Shown here: in pieces, positions 6,709-13,072 of the stretch | Layout: every line of letters starts with the position of its first letter | How positions within the stretch are numbered: position 1 is the stretch's first letter | Virus record (IMG/VR): IMGVR_UViG_3300005836_000003 | Coordinates: 1 to 42,111 of that record | Strand: one strand, 5' to 3' | From: a virus | Length of the DNA: 42,111 nt | The notes under the pieces: generated by a model | The model's database searches: none | What the model was told of the DNA's origin: nothing | What the model saw: only the letters and a program-made list of their open reading frames with translations | Translations under genes and position numbers: made by a program

Positions 6709-7062
6709 TCAGCGCTCCTCGATCAGGACGCGCGCGAGCGCGGCTAGGCCGGCCTCGAGGTCGATCGAGTCCCGCAGGCTCTCGCGCGAGATCCGCTCGC
6801 GCCACCACGCGCCCGGGAGCGTCGCGCCCAGGCGCGCGTCGACGAGCGCGGCCGCGAGGGCGCAGAGGTCTCGGAGCGCCATGGCGCGCGAAGGGCGCCG
6901 GCCCTCGGAGAGCCCGCGGGCGCGCGCCCAGTCGCCCAGCGCGCGGAGCTGCTCGGGGGCGAGGCGCACGGGCCCGAAGGGGCGGGCGGCCGCGGAGCCG
7001 GCGGAGAGCGGCCGGCCCCGGCGGTGCTTGGACCTCGGCCTCGAGCTCGCGCGCTTCGCCAT
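6709..7062 (-). CDS. Small basic protein, possible DNA-binding regulator; leaderless start
   Basis: 117 residues from the ATG at 7062. An in-frame ATG at 7071 exists but overlaps the -10 box of promoter P2, so it cannot be in the transcript; the expected start point of transcription falls on or within a base or two of the 7062 ATG, implying leaderless mRNA. The N-terminus is strongly basic (AKRASSRPRSKHRRGRP). Next comes GPVRLAPEQLRALGDWARARG, then RPSRAMALRDLCALAAALVDARL, a strand followed by two helices that resembles ribbon-helix-helix DNA-binding proteins. It is the first gene after a strong promoter, as expected for a regulator, but the fold call is tentative. Confidence 0.6.
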   Translation of the reverse strand: MAKRASSRPRSKHRRGRPLSAGSAAARPFGPVRLAPEQLRALGDWARARGLSEGRRPSRAMALRDLCALAAALVDARLGATLPGAWWRERISRESLRDSIDLEAGLAALARVLIEER

Positions 7063-7069
7063 GCGCCGC

Positions 7070-7106
7070 ATCGTAGGCGCGCGCGGGGCCGCGTCAATAC
7101 GAAAGC
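7070..7106 (-). promoter_or_regulatory. Promoter P2 (repeat promoter module, best match to consensus)
   Basis: Minus strand: GCTTTCGTATTGACGCGG (7106-7089) with -35 TTGACG (7097-7092), a 16-base spacer and -10 TACGAT (7075-7070). It starts immediately after the TAG stop of the 7108-7371 gene. With a start point about seven bases beyond the -10, transcription begins at the ATG at 7062. This is the copy with the best -10 and anchors the alignment of the other three. Confidence 0.75.
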
Positions 7107-7107
7107 G

Positions 7108-7371
7108 CTAGCCGGCGCGCTGGAGCGCTCGCGCGCGCAGGCGAGCCTCGCGCGCGCGGATCCGGCGTCCGCGGCGGTTCTCGCCCTGCGCCAGGAAGCG
7201 CGCGTAGCCGCGCTCGGCCTGGATCTGGCGCCAGCGCCGCGGGCGGTCGTCGGGCCGGAAGCTCGCGAGCAGCTCGCGCGCGATCTCGGGCGGGATCTCC
7301 TCCCAGCCCTCCGGCATGTCCTCGCGCCGCTCGAACTGCCGCAGCTCCCCGGTCCTCGGATCCATGCCCAT
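7108..7371 (-). CDS. Unknown small phage protein
   Basis: 87 residues. The ATG at 7371 has a strong Shine-Dalgarno (GAGGAGG, nine bases upstream) and lies about 20 bases from the -10 of promoter P3, so it is the sole gene between two promoter modules. The N-terminal MDPRTGELRQFERREDMPEG then WEEIPPEIARELL is a motif seen in small phage and bacterial proteins ('DP.TGEL..F......P.GW..I....A'), and the C-terminus is very Arg-rich (RRGRRIRAREARLRARAL). Function unknown; nucleic-acid binding is plausible from the charge. Confidence 0.65.
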   Translation of the reverse strand: MGMDPRTGELRQFERREDMPEGWEEIPPEIARELLASFRPDDRPRRWRQIQAERGYARFLAQGENRRGRRIRAREARLRARALQRAG

Positions 7372-7391
7372 CGCGCTAGCCTCCTCGGCGG

Positions 7392-7429
7392 AGCCTAGCC
7401 GTGCGCCCAGCCCGCGCCAATACGAAAGC
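7392..7429 (-). promoter_or_regulatory. Promoter P3 (repeat promoter module)
   Basis: Minus strand: GCTTTCGTATTGGCGCGG (7429-7412) with -35 TTGGCG (7420-7415), a 17-base spacer and -10 TAGGCT (7397-7392). It follows the TAG stop of the large virion-associated gene by one base. The downstream gene has a strong ribosome binding site. Differs from P2 by A to G in the -35. Confidence 0.65.
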
Positions 7430-7430
7430 C

Positions 7431-9560
7431 CTAGGGCTGGAGCTGGCGCAGCAGGAAGGCGAAGTCGTCGGCGTACAGCGACGCGCGGTAGGGGTTGGGC
7501 ATCTTCGCCAGGATCCCCGCGATGGGATCGGCGTGGTTCCCGCAGAGCGCGCCGACCGCCTGGGCGAACTCGGGGTAGGCCTGGGCCGAGCCGTCCGCGT
7601 AGGCGAAGGCGAAGGCGTGGCCGAGCTCGGCGTCGTCGACGTGGTAGCGCGGCGAGCAGCTCTCGAGCGGCGCGCTCGAGCGCGCGACCCCGCGCACGGC
7701 GAGGAAGTCCGCGGGGCCCGGGGCCGCGCCGGACTGCCAGGCCTGGCGCCAGACGGCGAGCGCGAGCTCCGGCCAGGCGGGCGAGCGCCCGAGCGCGAGC
7801 TCGCAGCAGCGCGCGCCGACCTCGAGGTAGACCTCCTCGTCGGGCGTCGTCGTCGCCCAGAGCGCGTTCCCCTGGGCGTCAAAGAACACAGGGCCGTCTT
7901 TGATATACGCCGGGTGCGCGCGGCGGAATCCGCTCGGCATCCGCGCCTCGTCGAGCAGCATGGCGCACTCGGCGACGTGCCGGCGCCAGCGGCTGCGCCA
8001 GGCGTCCGCCGAGAGGACGACGGTCGCGGCGGCCATCGCCAGCGGGTGCCCCTGGCCGCGGCCCCAGAGCGTGCCATGCCCCGGCCAGGCGTCGAGCGCG
8101 GCCAGCTCGCCGGCGAGCCGGCCGTAGGTCCGCTGCTGCATCCTCCAGACCTCCGAGAGGTCGCGCAGCGCCCAGGCCGCGAGCGCGTCGTTGCGCAGCA
8201 GCGCGAGCGCCACGAGCGGCGACCAGACCCGGATCAGGTGCTGGTCGTCGATGCGCTGGTACTGCCCGGGCCCCAGCCCGAAGGCCTGGACCTCCTGCTC
8301 GACCCAGGCGCCCGACGCGGGTCGCTCCAGCGAGGCCGCGGCGAAGCCGAAGGCGCCGTCGCGGCCGGGCTCGAACTCCCCGCCGATCGCGGACAGGCGC
8401 CAGGAGCCCAGCGGGTGGCCCGTCGCGTCGAGCCAGCGCTCGAGCGCGACCGGCGTCCCGTCGCCCTCGAGCAGGAGGCAGGGGTGCCGAAAGAGGACCA
8501 TCGCGGCCTCGGCCTGGATCGCGGAGATCGCCTCGGGCGCGCCGGACATCACGGCCGCGAGCGCCTTCTGCGCGACGACCTCGCGGTCCGCGCCGCCCGT
8601 CGTGCCGCCGTAGGCGACGCCCCAGGGAACGAAGTGCCCGATGCGCGCCGGCAGGCCCACGGTCGCGTTCGTGCCGAAGCTCGTGCCGTCCCGCAGGGCC
8701 GTGGAGATCCCGGTCCACTCGCCGGCGGCGAGCGCCTCGAGCGTCGCGGCGAGCCCGGCCGTGCGCGCGTCGAGGCGCGGCAGCGGCAGGCCGCTCGGGA
8801 GCCAGGCGGGCAGCTCGGCCCACTGGTCCGAGGCGCCAAAATCCTCGGAGCGCGCGAGCGCCTCGGCGAGGGCGCGGTCGGCGGGGTCCGCGTAGCAGAC
8901 CAGGCGGAACAGCCGCGCCTGGCGCTGGACGACGACCCAGGCGGCGGCGCTCGGGGCGCGCGGCGAGAGCGGCTCGAGGCCGCTGCCGGCGGCCTCATCG
9001 CCGAGCGGCTCCGGCCAGGCCGAGGCCGCGCGCCAGCCCGAGGGCAGCGCGAGCCGGAAGCGCTCGAGGAACAGGTGCGGCGAGCCGGCCGCCGCGGCGT
9101 GCACGGCGAGGTCGACGCGCACGACGTCGCGGCGGTCGTAGAAGGTCGCGGCTCCGCGGCACCACGGCAGGGCGAACCAGCGCTCGTGCTGCAGCGCGCC
9201 ATCCCGGCGGTCGCAGACCCAGTCGGCGAGCTCCGGGCCCTGGCCGCGGTCGAGCGGCACGCCGGCGCGGAAGGCCTCGGCCGCGGCGTCGCCGGGCTGC
9301 GCGAGGCCCGCGGCCTCGATGCCGGCGACGACCTCGTAGACCGCCGGCATCGAGGGCGGCGCGGGGTCCGCGAAGGAGACCTCGACGACGCCCGGGGCGC
9401 CGCGCCGGCTGGGCGCATAGACGAGGTCGACCTGGGCGGCGAGCGTCGCCCCCGAGGGCGAGCGCGCCGAGAGCTCGGGCGGTTCGCCCGGCGGGAAGTA
9501 GGGGACGGGGACGGACGCGCGGACGATGCCGCAGGGGCGGCGGACGAGGAGCTTCGACAC
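7431..9560 (-). CDS. Large virion-associated protein, possible polysaccharide-degrading enzyme
   Basis: 709 residues. The GTG start at 9560 has GGAGG seven bases upstream and follows the hydrolase stop by 13 bases; the open frame continues further upstream but without gene-like sequence. The N-terminal 110 residues are beta-rich (SVPVPYFPPGE, GATLAAQVDLVYAP, GVVEVSFADP) in the style of the barrel that precedes the catalytic domain of exo-acting polysaccharide lyases of the PcRGLX/YetA type. The remainder is Trp- and helix-rich (TLWGRGQGHPLAMAAATVV, WRSRWRRHVAEC, EEVYLEVGARCCELA), which could be an alpha/alpha toroid. Catalytic residues cannot be assigned. Position after two fibres and an esterase suggests a structural or depolymerase role on the virion. 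An ordinary adhesin remains possible. Confidence 0.6.
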   Translation of the reverse strand: MSKLLVRRPCGIVRASVPVPYFPPGEPPELSARSPSGATLAAQVDLVYAPSRRGAPGVVEVSFADPAPPSMPAVYEVVAGIEAAGLAQPGDAAAEAFRAGVPLDRGQGPELADWVCDRRDGALQHERWFALPWCRGAATFYDRRDVVRVDLAVHAAAAGSPHLFLERFRLALPSGWRAASAWPEPLGDEAAGSGLEPLSPRAPSAAAWVVVQRQARLFRLVCYADPADRALAEALARSEDFGASDQWAELPAWLPSGLPLPRLDARTAGLAATLEALAAGEWTGISTALRDGTSFGTNATVGLPARIGHFVPWGVAYGGTTGGADREVVAQKALAAVMSGAPEAISAIQAEAAMVLFRHPCLLLEGDGTPVALERWLDATGHPLGSWRLSAIGGEFEPGRDGAFGFAAASLERPASGAWVEQEVQAFGLGPGQYQRIDDQHLIRVWSPLVALALLRNDALAAWALRDLSEVWRMQQRTYGRLAGELAALDAWPGHGTLWGRGQGHPLAMAAATVVLSADAWRSRWRRHVAECAMLLDEARMPSGFRRAHPAYIKDGPVFFDAQGNALWATTTPDEEVYLEVGARCCELALGRSPAWPELALAVWRQAWQSGAAPGPADFLAVRGVARSSAPLESCSPRYHVDDAELGHAFAFAYADGSAQAYPEFAQAVGALCGNHADPIAGILAKMPNPYRASLYADDFAFLLRQLQP

Positions 9561-9573
9561 GGGGGTCCTCCGG

Positions 9574-10698
9574 TCAGGTATAGGCGGGGATCTGCAGGTC
9601 GTCGTCGATCCAGTCGAGCATGAGCTGGCCCGAGGTCGCGAGGATCGGGGTCGCGGGGCGGCCGTCGGGGTTGTTGGTCGGGTTGCCCCAGTAGATCCGG
9701 TGCAGCGAGTCGCGGTATCCCGCGAGCCCGAGCTGCGCCTTGAGCGCCTCCTCGACGAGCAGGGCCGTGCCCGGCTCGTGCGGGTCGAGGCAGGTCGGGA
9801 TCGAGACGCGCGCGGCCGCGGCGGCGAGGAACTGCGCCTTGGTCGTCGCCGCGCTGCCGAGCATGATCCCGTCCGCGGCGCTCCCGCCGTTGACGATGAA
9901 CAGCGGCAGGCCCCGGTTGGGGTACAGGTCGGCCTCGACGTACGGGAGGAAGCTCGAGGCGCGGCGCACGTCCGGCGAGACCTGCTGGAGCTTGGGGCTC
10001 GCGTCGTGCCACTGGTTCGCGCCGTACAGCGGCAGGAGGTTCGCCGAGAGCCCCGCGTCCGCCGCGAGCCGCAGGTCGGAGAATACGTCGACGAGGATCG
10101 CCGCGCCGGCGCGGTGGTCGAAGTAGGGCACCATCGGGTGGTCGCGCCGGTAGCCGAGCCGGTCGGGGCTCTCGTACGGGAAGGCGCCGGGGAGCTGGAG
10201 CAGCGACCAGGCCCAGTTGTCGGAGCCGCTCGAGATCCCCTGGCATACGACGCGCTCGGTCCGCCAGGTCGTGCGGTGCGCGGTGCTGTTGGTGATGCGG
10301 CCCTGGTAGCCCCAGGTCTTGGCCATCTGGACGGCCTTCGCCATCCGGGCCAGGTTCTCGGGGAAGGAGTCGACCGGGTAGATCTGCGGCCAGGAGCCGG
10401 CCGTCGTGGTGCTGTATCCGGACGGCCAGTGCACGAAGCCGACGGCCCAGCCGGCGGCGAGCAGCGTGTCGGCGAGCGAGGACACGGGCAGCGCGTAGCC
10501 GGTCGGGTCGCTCCAGCGCTTCGAGTGGTGGTCGCTCGACGTCCAGCCGCCCCCGTACGTCGAGAGGAGCAGGCTGATCTCCTCGTGGCTCTCCCAGTCG
10601 GCCGGCAGCCAGATCGCAAGCAGGCACTGGGAGCGCTCGTCGTAGAAGTCGACGAAGTCGGCCGAGGCCCATGTGTAGGCGGCGGGGACGCCCGGCAT
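9574..10698 (-). CDS. Alpha/beta-hydrolase fold esterase, tail-associated
   Basis: 374 residues, ATG overlapping the stop of the upstream fibre gene (ATGA). The order of motifs is that of serine esterases: a beta-rich start, the oxyanion-hole loop STYGGGW (46-52), the nucleophile elbow GISSG (154-158, nucleophile Ser156), an acid candidate Asp276 in VNGGSAADG (269-277), and His307 in LDPHEPG (304-310). All three triad candidates are in the expected order. No secretion signal is present, which fits a virion component. Phage particles use such enzymes to remove acetyl or other ester groups from capsule or lipopolysaccharide. It lies between a tail fibre and a putative polysaccharide-active protein, supporting this. 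A peptidase of the same fold cannot be excluded. Confidence 0.72.
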   Translation of the reverse strand: MPGVPAAYTWASADFVDFYDERSQCLLAIWLPADWESHEEISLLLSTYGGGWTSSDHHSKRWSDPTGYALPVSSLADTLLAAGWAVGFVHWPSGYSTTTAGSWPQIYPVDSFPENLARMAKAVQMAKTWGYQGRITNSTAHRTTWRTERVVCQGISSGSDNWAWSLLQLPGAFPYESPDRLGYRRDHPMVPYFDHRAGAAILVDVFSDLRLAADAGLSANLLPLYGANQWHDASPKLQQVSPDVRRASSFLPYVEADLYPNRGLPLFIVNGGSAADGIMLGSAATTKAQFLAAAAARVSIPTCLDPHEPGTALLVEEALKAQLGLAGYRDSLHRIYWGNPTNNPDGRPATPILATSGQLMLDWIDDDLQIPAYT

Positions 10699-12251
10699 CA
10701 GGCCAGCCCCCCGAGCTCGCCGCCGTTGCGGGATATGAAGGCCTCGAGCGTCTGCGGCTCGAGGCGCGCGGTGTCGTCGTACGCGCCGGAGATCGCCCAG
10801 CGGACGCCGAGGATCGTGTGGCCCTTGTTGTCGACGTAGTTCTCGCTGCCGTTCGCGAAGGCGACCTCGCAGTCGACCTCGTCGTGCGCGCCGGCGATCG
10901 GCGACGAGAGCAGGAAGGCGTCGTCGCCCTGCGCCTCGTTGCCCGCGGCGCCGCGCTCGACCGCGGCGGTCGCGGCGTCCCAGATCCCGCCGCCGTCGAA
11001 CTCCGTGCCGGCGTCGACGGCCGCGTCGAGGCCGGAGATCGAGCCGACGACGTCGAAGGCGTGCGAGCCCGCGGCGAGGTTGTAGGCCTCGCCCATCGCG
11101 ACCGCGGTCGCCGTCGCGTTCGCCACGCCGCCCGCGATCGTCGCGGGCCCGTTGGTCGCGTAGAGCAGGCCGGAGACCACGCCCTGGATCTGCGTGCCGG
11201 CGGGGATGACGGTCCCGTTCGTGCCCGTGAAGTGCGCCGTCCCGCTCGCCGAGCCCGAGATCGTGCCGGGGAAGCGCGTCCGGAACAGGAGCGAGGTCGC
11301 GACGCTCGCGATCGTCGTGCGCGCCGGGATGAAGGTCCCGAGCGCGCCGCGGAATCGCGCCGTGCCCGTGGCGCGGCCGGAGAGCGGCGTCGTGAAGTTC
11401 CAGAGGTTCGCGGAGTCATGCCGGCCCCAGTGCAGCTCGATCGCGGTCCCGGACTGGAAGCGGTGCCCGCTGCTCGCGCCGATGTCCGGCGCCCAGAAGC
11501 GCGAGAGGATCGTCTGCCGGCTCGTGTCGCGGCCGACGATCCAGACGTCCCACATGAAGGGCCGCTCGGTCGCCGCGGCGCCCGCCGCGATCGAGCCGTA
11601 GAGGACGACCGCGCGCGCCGAGCCCCAGGAGTTGGCCTTCCCGTAGACGTTCCCGTTCGGGTCCATGCACAGGAAGATGTTCCGCGGGCTGCCGTCGTTC
11701 TGGAGCAGGCGCCCGGTGATGCGCAGGTGCAGGACGACGCCCGGGCCCATGCGGCCGCGCCGGATGAAGGGCCCGTTGTCCTGCTGCCCCGGGTCGAGCG
11801 GGTAGATCCCGTGCGAGGTCGACGTCGCGCCGGTCATCGCCTGCGGCCCGCAGCAGTTGTAGAACTCGCCCGCGGCCTCCTCGTAGACGTCCGCCGGCCA
11901 GCTCCCGCCGGAGGCCCCTACCGTCCAGCTCCCATGCGCGCGGAAGATCAGCTCCTCGTGCCGGGCGGGCTCCAGCCAGGGGCGCGCGATCGCGTTGAGC
12001 ACGCCGGCCTGCGCGGGCGGGAGGCCCTGGACGTAGAGCGCGTACAGCGCCGCGAGCAGCTGCCCCGAGTTGGCCTTGTCGGGCGGGATGCCGGCCGCGG
12101 CGAGCACGCCGATCAGCTCGTCGGAGATCGAGTTGAGCCAGTCCGCCGAGACGATCGTCCCGCTCTGCGGGGTCGCCGCGTAGGGCTGCCCGTCCTGGAA
12201 GCGGCCGCCGACCGATCCGGGGGTGTCGATGCGGAACACGGGCGCGAGCAT
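10698..12251 (-). CDS. Tail fibre/receptor-binding protein with baseplate-J-like repeats
   Basis: 517 residues from the ATG at 12251. Residues 6-68 (FRIDTPGSVGGRFQDGQP, then IVSADWLNSISDELIGVLAAAGI and QLLAAL) match the N-terminus of the second fibre at 18829-20010; this is the common phage fibre N-terminal module that attaches to the tail. The middle is beta-rich and includes FEYNCCGP-type aromatic and cysteine residues. At about 310-400 come two tandem copies of a motif, GTARFRGALGTFIPARTTIA and GTAHFTGTNGTVIPAGTQIQ, closely matching the domain of baseplate J in this window (GTVRFTGTDGTAIAAGATLR). It heads the group with the esterase and the 709-residue protein. Receptor binding is inferred. 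Confidence 0.75.
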   Translation of the reverse strand: MLAPVFRIDTPGSVGGRFQDGQPYAATPQSGTIVSADWLNSISDELIGVLAAAGIPPDKANSGQLLAALYALYVQGLPPAQAGVLNAIARPWLEPARHEELIFRAHGSWTVGASGGSWPADVYEEAAGEFYNCCGPQAMTGATSTSHGIYPLDPGQQDNGPFIRRGRMGPGVVLHLRITGRLLQNDGSPRNIFLCMDPNGNVYGKANSWGSARAVVLYGSIAAGAAATERPFMWDVWIVGRDTSRQTILSRFWAPDIGASSGHRFQSGTAIELHWGRHDSANLWNFTTPLSGRATGTARFRGALGTFIPARTTIASVATSLLFRTRFPGTISGSASGTAHFTGTNGTVIPAGTQIQGVVSGLLYATNGPATIAGGVANATATAVAMGEAYNLAAGSHAFDVVGSISGLDAAVDAGTEFDGGGIWDAATAAVERGAAGNEAQGDDAFLLSSPIAGAHDEVDCEVAFANGSENYVDNKGHTILGVRWAISGAYDDTARLEPQTLEAFISRNGGELGGLA

Positions 12252-12311
12252 GGCGCGGCCGCGGTCGCGGCGCAAGCGCGCAGCGGGTACGCTCCGCGCG
12301 GAGGTAAGACC

Positions 12312-12758
12312 ATGATCCAGCAGACCCTCGCCCTGCTCGCCGTCGCCTGCTCGCTCCTCGCGCTCTCCGCCTGCCGCGCCGTCGCGCTCGAGGACCTCTC
12401 GCCCGAGCAGTTCGCCGCGCGCGAGCGCGTCGTCTACCTGGTCTCGAAGGCCGCCGGCGCGCGCATCGTCGCGGAGGGCGCCGCGGACGCGGCCGACCTG
12501 GCGCGCGCGGCGTCCATCGTCGAGGCCGCGGCCGGACAGGACGTGCCCGGGGCGCTGCTCGCCGCGGGCCTGCTCGAGCCCGAGTGGGAGCTGCTCGGGC
12601 TGCTCGTGCAGCAGGAGCTCGAGCCGTGGCAGCTCGATCCGCTCCTGCCGCGCATGGTGGCGGCCGCGGCGCGCGGCCTGCGCGAGGGCGCGCTCGGGAT
12701 CTCCGAGCCGGAGCGCGACGAGCTGCGCGAGCAGCCGGCGCCGCCCGGATCCCGCTAG
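12312..12758 (+). CDS. Lipoprotein of unknown function, only plus-strand gene
   Basis: 148 residues with a strong Shine-Dalgarno (GGAGG, seven bases before the ATG). The N-terminus is a classic lipoprotein signal: MIQQ, a hydrophobic stretch (TLALLAVACSLLAL) and a lipobox LSAC with the acylated Cys21. The mature part is acidic and helical (DLSPEQFAARERVVYLVSKAAG, then VEAAAGQDVPGALLAAGLLEPEWELLGLLVQQ) with a Pro-rich end. It would be anchored in the cell envelope of the infected cell or lysogen. Its stop overlaps the stop of the convergent gene. A TACGCT at 12288-12293 may be its -10, but no good -35 is visible. Candidates are a superinfection-exclusion or conversion lipoprotein, or an outer-membrane spanin partner. 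Confidence 0.7.
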   Translation: MIQQTLALLAVACSLLALSACRAVALEDLSPEQFAARERVVYLVSKAAGARIVAEGAADAADLARAASIVEAAAGQDVPGALLAAGLLEPEWELLGLLVQQELEPWQLDPLLPRMVAAAARGLREGALGISEPERDELREQPAPPGSR

Positions 12759-13063
12759 ATGTTGCGGCGCGCCTGGACCTCGACGATCGAGCTCCAGTAG
12801 GTCTTGCCCGAGACGACGGCGCGGCCCTGGACGAGCCACTCGCCGGCGGCGTCGAAGTCCGCGCCCGAGCTCAGGTAGCTCGCCTGGGCGGCCTGGCCGA
12901 CGACCGGCGTGAGCGCGCGCTCGAAGGGCGCCGCGCTGCCGACGGGGGAGTCGAAGCGCGCGACGAGCTCGGTCGCCGCCGAGACGTCGAAGGGCGAGCC
13001 GTCGGAGCGCGAGAACTCGCACAGGACCTCGACCGCGGAGCCGACCTGGACCTCGAGCAGCAC
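12755..13063 (-). CDS. Small beta-rich tail/baseplate accessory protein
   Basis: 102 residues, GTG start. The sequence has the layout of a single Ig-like or BppU-N-terminal-like domain found in small phage tail proteins: VGSAVEVLCEFSRSDGSPFDVSAAT, then a central 'AQASYLSSGADFDAAGEWLVQGRAVV' region and a terminal WSSIVEVQ strand. In such proteins the first half resembles 'G....l.v...D.dG.p.DLS.At' and the second 'd..G.W.vqa.v'. It sits just after the repeat-rich beta-helix gene and is probably a particle component. The exact position in the virion is unknown. Confidence 0.6.
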   Translation of the reverse strand: MLLEVQVGSAVEVLCEFSRSDGSPFDVSAATELVARFDSPVGSAAPFERALTPVVGQAAQASYLSSGADFDAAGEWLVQGRAVVSGKTYWSSIVEVQARRNI

Positions 13064-13072
13064 GCGGCGAGG

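Noticed and set aside
7401-9623. Long plus-strand open frame across the 709-residue gene
   Set aside because: Arg/Gly/Ala-rich antisense shadow produced by GC-rich codon bias; the minus-strand protein has normal composition and coupled starts.
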